NCBI RefSeq assembly: GCF_040958095.1
Contig: NC_091188.1
Span: 4,131,360 to 4,195,359, forward strand
Reading direction: 5' to 3'
Source: Procambarus clarkii
Taxonomy: Eukaryota > Arthropoda > Malacostraca > Decapoda > Cambaridae
Length of the DNA stretch: 64,000 nucleotides
Shown here: one piece after another, positions 34,926 through 47,800 of the stretch
How the letters are laid out: each line of letters opens with the position of its first letter
How positions within the stretch are numbered: the stretch's first letter is position 1
Program-made: the position numbers and the translations under genes
Notes under the pieces: generated by a model
The model's database searches: none
The model's input: only the letters and a program-made list of their open reading frames with translations
Told to the model about the DNA's origin: nothing

Positions 34926-37900
34926 AAACTAACCGCCATATATCTGTTGAGTTCATCCTGAGTGTCGAAGATCATGACTATAAAGGGGCTGCCGGGAACA
35001 TGCTCACCCGACCACTTCACTTCCATGCGGTAGTCTCCGGGCTCTGTTGGATCGTACTTACACAAAATAGTTCGATCTTTCTGAGACTCGCGCTGCATCT
35101 CCACACGAAAGGCACCTAGTAAACACACCACAAATGTCAGAAAACTAATACAAAATTATAACCAGTTTCATGAGCATAGTATCATGCAGATGTAATTCTG
35201 TTTCAAAGTTATCGTCGATAAACACGTTTCATAACACACCTTTAGGTCCTCTGATCCTGACAGTGAGTTGGCCGGCACCAGCTCCTCTAGTGTCACAAAT
35301 GAAGCGGCTCTGATATGACGCCAACACTCCATGCTCAATACCAGGGCCATAAACACGAACCTTTAGGAGCAAACGAATGTCAAGTAGTAAATATTGGCAG
35401 ATCATGAGGAGTAAAACTAGCGAGTCGTATCGAAATCAGTGTAAAACTAATAAAAGGTAATACGAGGCAGATTAATACATTTATTGAGCAGGGGTAAAGA
35501 CAAAATAGATTCCTTGATCAAATATGTGAGCTACCTTAGATGGGTCTGGAGCTCCAGCAACCTTAAGAGTGTAGGGTGATCCAGGTACATGCTCGCCCTC
35601 ATACCTCACACTCAGAGCATGCCGTCCAGGCTCCTGTCCATAGAAGGCAACTTGTTAGCATCACATTTATTAACCGACTCACACTAATGTATCTACTTCC
35701 GTTACCCTCTTCACACTTTATTTCCTCTCCTTACTACAAAAATAATCATACATCCCTGCACTAGTAACCAAAATAATGGTCATAAATATTGTATATCTGT
35801 CCAACAAATATATTTTGCATTGTGTGTAGTACTACTAAAATCTGTCCACACACTGACGACGTATTACGATTAAATGAGGGGAGAGTGGAAGGGAGAGGAG
35901 AGTTATTATTTGGGGACAGGTACTGTAATCGGTTGGGTTATTCAGGTCATGTACATGTAAATTATTATTAATTGATGCACAAGTGACGGCACCATTCCTT
36001 CCCTCTGTCCCATCTTAGTTCCCTGCTGTCGTTTAACTTTAAGAGTGTCATATAGTCGAACTGGCTTAGTGCTTTTTCCTCATAATTACTTACCTACCGT
36101 GATTAAAGCATGTATGCTTAGGAAGAAGTGTGTGTTGTTTAGTGTGAACAAGGAGCATCATGAGGAGGTAATGCTTGCTCTCCTTCAGTCTGAATGAAAT
36201 CTTTATAGCTGTCATTTTTTTTGTAAATCACACTATCATAGACTTAACTAACAGCGTAAATCGAATGCTTCCCAAAAATCCACTAGTTAACGGAATACTA
36301 TATACTGTACATGGTTCGTTATAATTTATAGTTTTCAAAACTTTTAACAATAGGCATTCAGATCGTACCTGTGGTCTGATGTTGAGTGTGAAAGTGCCAT
36401 CTCCGTGTTCATCTAGGTCACACAGAGCCACCTTCTGAGGCCCTGAGCAAGTGACAGTCAATTCGCCAGGACCCGCTCGCCGAGTGTCGATGAATGATTT
36501 TATTTCACTGCCGACCATCCCGTGTCGGAGGCCCTCGCCCGAGCACACTACTCTTGAGGCATCTGCTGCACTCTCTACATTGACCTTGAGTGGACAACCC
36601 CGCACCTGGCGGTCCGACCACATCACATTGAGTAAATAAGCACCAGGCACAATTGGTGTATAAACTGCCCGCCAGAGGCCTCCTCCTTGGTGTGTCAGCG
36701 AGACAGTTATGTCAGTCTTCGTGCCACTCATGGTCACGTCAGGGGCACCAGGGCCAGCTGCCGAGCCATCAATGATGAATTCTGACTGATCGCCACACCG
36801 AGCTGCAGTCAGGCCGTGACCACGGAGAGTGACTCTCGTGTGGTCGCCTGTGGATATTGGTTCGGCCCAGCCATGTACAGGCATATCTGGCAGGGGCAAA
36901 TCTGCATACCACAAGCGCAGTTCATAAAGACCTTCATCTGGCGGGGTAAAGAGTAGACGTGCTCGGGAACCATTTTGGTCCATGCCTATTTCCAGTGACT
37001 GGTCATCATGGGTGACCTCACCTCGGAGTCTTCCAGGGCCTGCTTCACTCACGTCAAAGGCCAACCGTTTTTCCTCTCGAGGCGTCAACTCCAGGCGACC
37101 CTCAGCATCTTGTAGGCTTGCCCACCCACCAATGAGTCTCACACGAGCAGGGTCCACAATCTTAGGGTGGAAAGGGCTGCCTGCAACATCTCGCTTATTC
37201 CACTGGACACGCACGTCAAAGATACCCACTTCATGGGGCACATATGTTACCTGCAGATAAAAGTCAATTTTATTATGTCGTTTCAGTACTATTTTCTGAT
37301 TATTAATGAAAGTCATCGTATATTATTGTACATTATCTATAAAACAATATACATGGTATGTTATTTACGGTATGAAATATGCACACAACAAAAATAAATG
37401 CCTTTTCATACAACAGTAATGACACAGAGCACACAACAAATATACATAAATCACCTGGTAAAGGCCTTCATCCTGCTTACGAACGTTGACCCGAGCTACA
37501 CTGTCTGGCCCATCAACTGTAACGTGGGGCTCGCCGAGGAGGCCACGTCCATCAATGATAAAGGTGAGCGGTGTGTTGACAGCGCCGCCATCAAGTCCGG
37601 AACCCTTCACGCTGGCCAACCCTGACTCCCCAACCTCCACTGTTAGAGGTGATCCCGGCACCTTTACCAAAGAACACATTATCTTAATAGATTATACATT
37701 TCTTTAGTAAACAGGTTTCAAATATTTAGAATATAAAAACTTTGAATATGGTGTATGTAATATGCTTAATGCTTCTGATCCTCACTTAGTAGGCATCCAT
37801 CAGTCTCGGGTCACTTAAACATTCTTAAATTCCACTAATGTTGTTATTATGTAGGTGTGAGCTTACCTCTTCCCCACCGTAAAGGAAGGCGACTCTGTAC

Positions 37901-38805
37901 TGTCCTGGGGCATCAGGAACCCACTCAACAGCCTCACCCGCTGGTCCGCTCTTCACTTCCAGAGGCATCAACACTCCGGACGGGGCCACAACCTGCACCT
38001 CCAGATCAGCTATACCCGCTTCAGACTTGTCCACTGTTAAGACAAACAAATAAAGCATTCTGTAATAAGAAGTGGATTATATCATAATAAATATACTGAA
38101 TCAATATTAACAAATAAAAGTTGATACAGATTTCCAGTACAGTACTTACATTTGAACAAACATGGTTCACCAACAGCAGTTACCAATTTACTGTGGTCTA
38201 GCACCACTTTGGAAGCATCGTAGGCTGTACACTGGAATGGTGAGCCCTTGACATGTTTAGTGGAGCACATTACATCTATCTTGTACGTCCCGGGGATGTG
38301 TGGAGTATATTCCGCCAGCAAGTTACCATCCTTCTGTTGATAACACTTAACTGGAACAGCCCAGTCTTGAGGCCCAGTAATCAGAACGTCGAACTCCTTT
38401 GAAGGTTGACCCAAGGTCTCTATGACGAAGGATGTGGGCTTGTTGACTCTCGCCTGGTGAAGGCCGATGCCCGTGGCTGTCACAGCATGACCAGTAGCTG
38501 GGTTACGTACACTCACTTCCAATGGCCCTCCTGCTCAACAATTTGGAAATGTTAATTATTATTTATTTATATATGTTTGAAAGAATAACAGGTGTTGGTG
38601 AACAATGAATACAGTGACAAAGATAAACACTACTAAAGACGATACTTGGACCTGTGGTACAATCCTGAACCAAGAACAGAAACCACAACACCTCCAATAA
38701 AATTATATTGCAAATTAACCATGCATAGTGAACATAAAAACGAAGAAAAAAAAGGAGAGAGAGATGGACAGAGACAGACCCGAGCACTGCCAGATACCCC
38801 CTTGT

Positions 38806-38847
<42 letters not shown>

Positions 38848-41800
38848 ATATTATATATATATTAAATTAATGTCTCACTTTACAGCAAGAGGAGTCTGTA
38901 TCAGGAAATAACGAGGCACAGGACAGTAGTAGTCACACACCTTGAACTGGGACGCCATTGTAGCGTATATCCAGCTTGTGTGGTATGGGAGCCCTGGGGT
39001 AGAAGAGCACCTTGTACAGACCACCGCCGAGGTCCCTGATGGAGTGCTTCACATCCTGGCCGGCAGCCCGTACGCCCACAGACAGTGTTCCACGCCCAGC
39101 GCCTGCACAAAAATGTACATTTTACATACAATGATCCAAATAATGTCAAATGACCATCAAAACAATATTTATAAAGGCACAAACATTAATGTGCAGGTCA
39201 TCAAGTACTGTACAGTAATATTTTTATGAGAATTTCACACATGTTATACTACAAACCTATTAAGGAACTCTGATGAATTTCCCATCCTTCTACTTAACTG
39301 CAATGATGAGTTAAGAGCAGCACAGTCTACACCAGTCTGGAGACTTTACTAACTAGTGTAGTTAACTACCACAATGGAAAAATAAACTAGTTGATAACTT
39401 TCTACCTCGCCATTTGTTTTCCGATTTGAAAAATACTGATCGATCGAAACTTTATCAGTCTCCCAGTCTAGTGTCCTTAATGAGGAATGGAGCATGTTAC
39501 TCCGTGTGACTGACCTGAGGCTGGAGCAAGTTACCCCGTGACTGACCTGAGCCAGGAGCATGTTACCCCGTGTGACTGACCTGAGGCGTCCACCTTAAGT
39601 GCACACTCGTGTGTAGAGAAGCAGTCTCCTGCAGGCTGGAGGGCGACCCTACGAGGGTCGGCGGCCTCCACAGTGTAAGGTGTGCCGGTGATGGGGGCGC
39701 CCTGATGCAGCACTGCCACGCCGTACGACCCAACCTGTTCAAATCAACACTCCATTACAGTACCACAAAAATAAAAGATTAAAATCATTGCCTTGCTTGA
39801 TTGACGTGACAATTTTCTATGAATTTTTATCTTAGCATTATACACTTTCATTACAGGTGAGTCCTTTTGTTTTGTCCATGGCTGTGTCCAATCTCTCTGC
39901 TAACAAATGTACCCTATATATCATTGGATTTGATTTTGTATTTTTGCCGCCGGAGGCGGCTAGTTCATTGTGCACCCCATACTTATCCTGTGAGCGGTAG
40001 CGCAAAAAGCATTACAGAGGGCACAAAAGGTCTCTATTAGACCTCAATTTAGATTATTACATAAACAATAGTTTCAGTGTTATCCCGTCTCTGGCTATAG
40101 CCGTGTTCCGTTAGACGTGTCCTATCTTAGAATATGGCTCTGTAACCTCACCTGGTCGGCCCGGTATTCAGCGCGATGCAGACCACTACGGAGTTTGACA
40201 AGCCTGGCGGGGACCTGCCCACCATCAGGGCCTGTGACACGGATGTCAAGTTCCCCGTCAAGACCCTTGGTGTCCACTGTGAAGGACGCCGTGCTGCCGG
40301 TCACCACCTGCGGTACAGAGGTCACTCGTTATTAAGGCAAGTATCTGTCTGGTTCCACTACACCTAATTCAGTTGTTTCTAGTTTCTAAGGCAACGTTTA
40401 CATTTACCATCTTTCTTTCTCACCTGCTTAAGTCCGTCTCCCTTTGCTGTCACCATCTGGCTCTCTTTACGCTGTAGGTGCCGTACCTCTCGAGGCTCCA
40501 GCTCTCGGACGTCACACTTGAAGGGTGACCCTAAAGAGAGCAATTGTGTAATCAAAGGATGAAATGTGATCCACGAAGCCTCAAGAGTAGAAAATATTTC
40601 AAGATCATAATCCAATATTCTGTTAAAATAAGGAATAATCGTACGGAATAATCCAATATTCCGTACCTGTTTTGATTACTATCTTTACTAACCAAGAACA
40701 TCCTCTTCGTTGAAGGTGATATTGACGAAGTGTGGAATAGGCTCATGTGGGGTAAATGTGACGTCATAAAGACCACGTGACCTGGCGGCGACCTCTGCCC
40801 TGACCGAGGCCTTGGCGGTGGTCACTACCAGCTCCAACGTGCCCTCGCCCGCCTGAGAGGCGTCCACCGTAAACGTCACCGGCCGGTTCACCTGCAAAAG
40901 GATGATTACAAGTTCTGCGAGTTGTGTGATTGAAGCACAGTAATGAACCACCGCCACACCAACTGTGTGTGCGTGTGCGTGCGGAAAACCACATTGAAAT
41001 ATAAAAAACTATAACGTTTTCAACCGTTAGCTACTATAGTTAGGGTCTTCTTCAGTAGCATAGCTACTGAAGAACTACAGTAGCCACACACACACCTCAC
41101 TATTTTGATTGATACTAACAATAGTGGTTGTGAGAACGTTTTACTCATTTCCCATCAACCTCTCACCTTACACGTGGTTAAGATCAGGCTGTGTGTAGAC
41201 TCAGTACCAAATGTTTGCAAGTTTTTGAACATGCTGACAGAAATGAATGACGTTCAACAGTAATTTAACTATTCAAAGATAATTGTCATTTACGTTATTG
41301 TATCCAATAAGTTAAATTTTATGCAACTGGACGGGTGAACACCCTAGCCTCGCCCTTGGTCAGGTTGACTCATAAAAATAAACTTGTGAGACCAGGTTGT
41401 TGCCAATCTTTAATTCAGATTTCTTTGCACCTTTGTGTTTATGACCTTAATGCTACATTGTTTATGTTGCTGAAAAGAAGGACTTGTTGACATTGTGTGT
41501 GGAGAACACTGACTGGACCCTCTGTTCCTCCTGGCCACTGGTGCCTGTTTACAGACTACTGGGTCCTTCCAACTCCCCCGAAGCCTAGATACACAGCAGG
41601 CCAGCTCTGTCCTCGGTAACACCTCGCTTGACCCAATGTTCACATCTGCAAGAGCTTCACCCGGGTAAATATTACTTTTAGCAATTTAAGGCAATAAATA
41701 CGATTTAATTTTTAGCATACAGTAGTTCTGAACACCTCAAAAGGTGTTTTAAAATAAAGTTTCAATTACAATTATAATTTGAGATCATTTGTGGAGGTGC

Positions 41801-44800
41801 TGGGCGCAGCTGCACTATATGCACAATAATTGACCTGAGTCTGAAACGTATGTGCAAATGAGATGATGACAATGGATCAAACAAGTCGTCCTGACAAGGA
41901 CACCGAAATATTCCTCAGACCTGTCAAACTGTACAGCAGGTCACAGGTTACGGCCGTCTCCTCCTACACTACTCTCGGGTGCAAGAGTGACCTTATGACC
42001 CGCGCTGTAGTGGGCAGGCAGCCGCATGCAGCGCATGGCATGCATTGTTGTTTAATACTACGGTAATGCAACTGACCTTAGAGTGGTCGAGGCCGGTGAC
42101 CTGCACCTTGGTGACATCATAGATGTTGCAGGTGAAGGGCGAGCCACCGACGCTCTCGCCATCCATGATGACATTGATGGTGTGCGGGCCCACCTCCAGC
42201 GGCTGGAACTCTGCCGTCATCTTCTTGGGCAGCTCACCGCACAGCTTGACCGGCACGTGCGCTCCTGACGGCGATGTAACCTGCCCACACAATATCATTT
42301 GACTTTTCAAAAGGTAATCAAAATAGGTTTTATATACACGACCATATACATGAGTGTGACAGATATGAAGAGAACGCGAGACTTGCTGAATTTAGGGCGT
42401 GAACTGACCTGGACGAGGCAGTCGGTGACGTCGGCGGTGCGCGGGTCCACTGTGATGACTGCGGCCCGCGCCAGGGAGGACATCTTGAGCCCCGCGCCGG
42501 ACACCACCACCTGACTGCTGTCACTCACACGACACTTGAACGGTGACCCTGTCAGGACACCAGTATGCGTTAGCGCGCAACCTAGCCCTGGCAAGTGTTA
42601 CGTGTGTGTTGGGGGGAGTGGGCAAGTGTTGTGCATACCGTGTATCAGTGCTATACAGACATAGTTGATGAGAGCTGATGTATCTCATACATTAATGAAG
42701 TGTGTCAATGACTGGGTTAGCACGACTCTGCCCCAACTCGTAGGCATATACCTTGCCACTGAATTTACAAGTAGAATTATAAAACGCGACTCACAGAGTG
42801 CACTCTTGGTATTGAAAGCCCATAGTAGTAGCACCCAGAAAATAATCAGATATTCAAACAAATGACTGCCAAATTAAACAGGTTTGAGATTAAATTCCTC
42901 TGGATACCAATGCATGTTAGCATCTCAAAGCACGACACTGTTGACTTGCTTGCAAAGATAGCCTGCAGCAAACTAGTTTCATAAATTAATATAGGTACAG
43001 TATTTCATTAGCAGTGACAAAGAAAATGAAACGAATATCTGATAATTTTACTGATCTAACAAATTCACAAATACCTGAAAGCTGTGCCATTAAATATTAT
43101 GATTAGTAGGAACAGACATTTATATACGGAACTAATATGGCAAGAACTCGGCAATGCGAAGTAATAAGAGGCCAGAATACGTCAGGGATACAGACGTATT
43201 TGACAGCTCTAAACAAACTCAAGTGCAACACACCATGTGTTAACTAGGCAAGAGGAAAACATGCACTCCCTTGAAACATTACCTTGTAGAATGTCCCATA
43301 TTGCCTGACTTCCGACCCCAGGGTTGAGATCTGCGCATCTCTGTAAAATCTATCCGAATTCGCCATTTCGTTGCATGTTTTTCCATGTGGGCGCGTGCTT
43401 GTGTTTGCTTGTGTGCTCATGCGAGTGTGTATGGAGGGGGGGGGGGGAGACTTACCGTGAAGGGGTACCCCAGGCAGGTCCGTCTGGGACAACCTGCGGA
43501 CCAAACTCTTGAACATGATGGCTGCCTCCAGGTCCTCCCGGCTATATATCTTCTTATTTCCGCTTCCTAGCGTCACTTATACCCATTTATCAACCAAATT
43601 CCGCTTAACCACGTTCTTCGCGACGCGCGTTTGCACACTCATATCTAATACGATAACACGACACTTAAGGTGGCGCTGTGCATGTCGTTTCCTCAGGTTA
43701 AGCACCACTGGGTCTGTCTAGTGAGTGGATTGGCGTTACGTCCTTGGTTATGGGCACCTCAGCATGCCAAATAATAACCACCCATCTTCCGGCAGGGTAT
43801 GCAGTCATACCCAGTACTTGTGGGGACGGGACGCGCCGACATGCCCGCCCCTCACTTGAAGAAAGGACACTCCTGTGTCACACTACCTAGCAGCTCAGGG
43901 GCAGCCGGCGCCTCTCCAAGTCTGGCTTCACATCCATTAAATCAGGTGAAAACTTGTACACAGTCAACACACCACCAGGACCACTCGTCAACTGAATGGT
44001 AAACAAAATAATAGGGGTGGGGGGGGAGGGGCGGTGAATGTGAAGTGCTTGGGGGTATATGTGGGGGAGAGGGGGAAGAAGGTTGGGTGGGGGGGGGGGG
44101 GAATACACGGACAATGGGTCAGGTGTGGTAGACAGACCACCAGTGTTGTGGCTGTGGCCAAACCGTCACTTCCACGATAAAATCAGATTTATCTGCGTGT
44201 ATCATTAGCTCTGTTGACATCACACCTGTCCTTCCTCACCTGCACTCAATGTATATATAAAACAAAGCAAAAACCAGTTCAGTTTTGTCGAATTACCAAA
44301 GCAACTTATCAACAGTATTCAGCTATACACGACATTAATAAATAATAACACCGCAGGATCCTGAGCCAGTAGCAGTGTTGGTGGGTTTACACGAGTAAAC
44401 CAGGATGGTTATGTATACAACACTTTTGTTGTCTGTTCTCTGGCTTACACTGTACACCCACGCTACGAGGTCATCTAGACTTGTGTCAGTGTCAGGACTC
44501 GGCTCCCGTAACCCCATACGAGCTCCCGTGACCCCTCCACAATCTCCCATGTCTCCCCCCCTTCCTCGTCAAAATATTTAGGTCCCCACTTTCTAAATAA
44601 AAAACTGACAAGTATCGTAGCACATCTGTTTTAAGTCTAGCCCTCTGAGTGTCGTTTCTCTGCCCGTATGATAACCAGGATAGCATATCTGCAACCCCCC
44701 CCCCCTCCGTAGTGGCAGGTATCTGGTTATCAGCTTATCATGGCTCTATCTCATTGTTTTTTTGTTCCCATACACTGATATATTTAGGGTAATTTTTGTG

Positions 44801-47800
44801 CTGAGGACACTTATTTTTGTGTAACTTTTGTCTATATGCTCACATCCCAGGCGTGATTATTCACCCAAGGTGTTAACATTCTCCTTGATCTAGCACGAAC
44901 ATTCACAAGATGCCGTGCCGCCAACATTCGTGTTCACAAGCAAGGCACTTGTCACTCACCTGGAACAGGCAAGCCATTGAACTTGACCGAGAGTGTATGG
45001 ACGGCGGCCTCCTTGGGCTTGAAATTCACCCGGAACCTGGCATGACCTTCAGACTGGACGTAGTTGGGGACGTTGCGACCATTCACCGACACGATGATCT
45101 CCAGGTTGCCAGCGCCGGCCTGCGACGCGTCGACTGTGGCCCAACACAACGCATACATTAAATTACAATTTCCAGACAGACACAATAACGTGGCTGAAAC
45201 AGTGAGGCACCAGCCTCGTACATCTGAAAATAAAGGCCAGGACATTTCGGTCCATCTTGGACCATTATCAAGGACGGAGCGAAACGTCGTCACTTCCTTT
45301 GTTTTCAGATGTGTGGATATAGTGTCTTAATAACTATCTCTTACTAAAAGGCTCATTTCTCTGTGTTCACTAGCATCAATAATTCTTGTTTATTATACGG
45401 GTATTGCAAATAATATAGAGATATCAGTAAACAAAAAAAACGATAATTATGAAGACTGACTGGAGAAGTAGACGGGCTTAGCGACGATACCCGTGGCGAC
45501 TTCGGTGACCCTGACTTTGGTGGCGTCGTAGGCCTTGACGAGGAAGGGCGACCCTGGCACCAACATCCCCGCCACCCGCACCTCCACGCTGTGGTCACCT
45601 GCAGCAACACGACACAAGTAGTAAATAAACACACACAGCCCTCTAATGCCAGAAACACTAACACTGAAATATGTTTTCCATTGTTTTGCTCCACAGGAAA
45701 GGAAGGCGTGAAATTGGAGCGCCAATTGGCCCAGTTACCCAGTAACGTGATCACTGTGACAGTGTCTCGTATCATTTTAAAACTAAAGGACAAAAGTTCA
45801 AATGTGTAACTATTAGAATTGTTATATTTGTGACAAGATTTCAGAAATAAAATAAATTCTTTGATTTTGAATGAATAATGATGTGGAGGAGGTGCACAAC
45901 TGACCGACTTCAGTGGGGGTGTACTCCACCAGGAGTTTACCCTCGTCGTTGGTAGAGACGCGGGGCTCCAGGTTTTGGCGGGACGGAGACAACACCTTCA
46001 CCTCCAGCTGCTCCTCACTTGCCTGCACCCACAGAATACGACACAAAACATTAACTCTAGCGCTTTGTGACACAGTGACAAGTTTCATATGGTTCTTGTT
46101 CAGAATTACATCATATTTTAAATACAAGAACTTGAGAAAAGCAAAATTGTGATAAAGCAAACAGATATATACTTGTGATTGAATCTTTAAGAGATTGTCC
46201 CTTGTATTCTTTTGTTATGAACTAGACGATGAAGAGACGTTATGAGCCGACCTGAGAGTCGACAGTGAAGGTTGCCGGCAGGTCGACGGGGACCTTCTCC
46301 AGTCCGGTGCCAGCCACCGTCACTCGCGACACGTCCACCACCTCGCACGAGAACGGCGAGCCCGGCACGTTCTCCCCGTTAAACTTGAGCTCCACCACAT
46401 GTGGCTTGGCTTCTTTGGGAGTGAAGGAAATGGCGTAGACATGATTGCCCTGAGCCTGGGCGCTGGTGGGGACCTGACCATTGTTGACAGTCACCTCCAG
46501 GTTTCCTGGTCCAGCATTATTCGTCTCCACTGCGGGACATAACCATAACTTGGGTTAACTCTGTACTGCTGCTATTGAACTCAGAATTTATTAATGATGG
46601 ATTTGTTGTTAGTTTACACCAAATTTGATATTCCACAAATAACTACAAATGCGTGGTAGCATTTTGACGACAATTAGATTTTAATCTAGTGCGGGAGTAA
46701 TAGAAACTTACCAAGAAAAGTGACAGGCTTGGCGACCATGCCACGATCAACTGGGCGAACCTTGATGGCCGACACGTCGTACACCTTACAGCTGAAGGGG
46801 GAGCCAGGGATCTCCTCGCCGCCGTACGCCACGTGGATTCTATGCTCGCCAGCATTGCGAGGTGCAAACTCCACTCTGAAGGTGTGATCGCCGTTGTCGC
46901 GGATCTGCGATGCCACGGTGAGTCCATTGGGGCCTATACAGACGCGGCCCAGTTAGTGTGGCCCTATGCTACGCCGGGGTTGGTGGTGGGCAAGAATGCC
47001 TGGGGCATCAGTTTGGGGGAAGGGGGCCTTGTGGGCACATGAGCAGGTAAGGATACAGGTAAAGGAGCTGGCAGATATGGGCACAGGTAGACAGGCAGTC
47101 TCAGTTAACAACATTACAGGTATTATGAGGATGGTGGATAAAGCAGGACCGGGAGAAGGCTGGGGTGTAATTATCACAGCTAGCAAACTTGGTTATTTTT
47201 TCCAGCCAGGGATGGTAAGACAGTGGCGGAGGAACACGGGATGGAGAGAGGACGCCTGGCATAACATACCAGTTAATGTTAGGCTAGGAGGAAGATACTG
47301 GATGCCATAGGTCAGGTTAACACGGTCATTTCAGGGGCACACATGGTCAATGGTCATTAAGAGATTCATCTTTAGGTAACTACTGTTTGTCAAAATAAAC
47401 TTTGTCACTCATGAAAAAAAAGGCAAGTCTGAGTATGAGCCACCTCGAAGTCTCTCTGCGTCGTGCGCACGTCCCGCGTCTGAAAGAAAAAGAGTCATTG
47501 GCGGATAATGTAAGTCAGACTGGTAGTGGGTGGTCGTGTGTCATGAAGCGGCACGAGAGCAGCCATCACCTCCTCACGGTCAATACGCTAGGCAAGCCAC
47601 ACCCACCACGCACCACCACCACCACAACTAACGTGTACTCCTATAAACAGCGGGTTTAAACCATGCTCACCGGGAAGGTTAAATGTAGCTAGTGCAAAAA
47701 AAAATATAAAATAAAAGTCATGCAAGAGTGCGACAAATTCGAGGCCTTCCTCAGGCGTGGAGGGGGGTGAGGAAGGGCGGCCGTGCCTCGCCACACCCAT

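Noticed and set aside
39515..39580. 66-nt in-frame extension of the filamin exon through the third tandem donor
   Set aside because: A TAA lies in frame before the third donor, so it cannot add protein.
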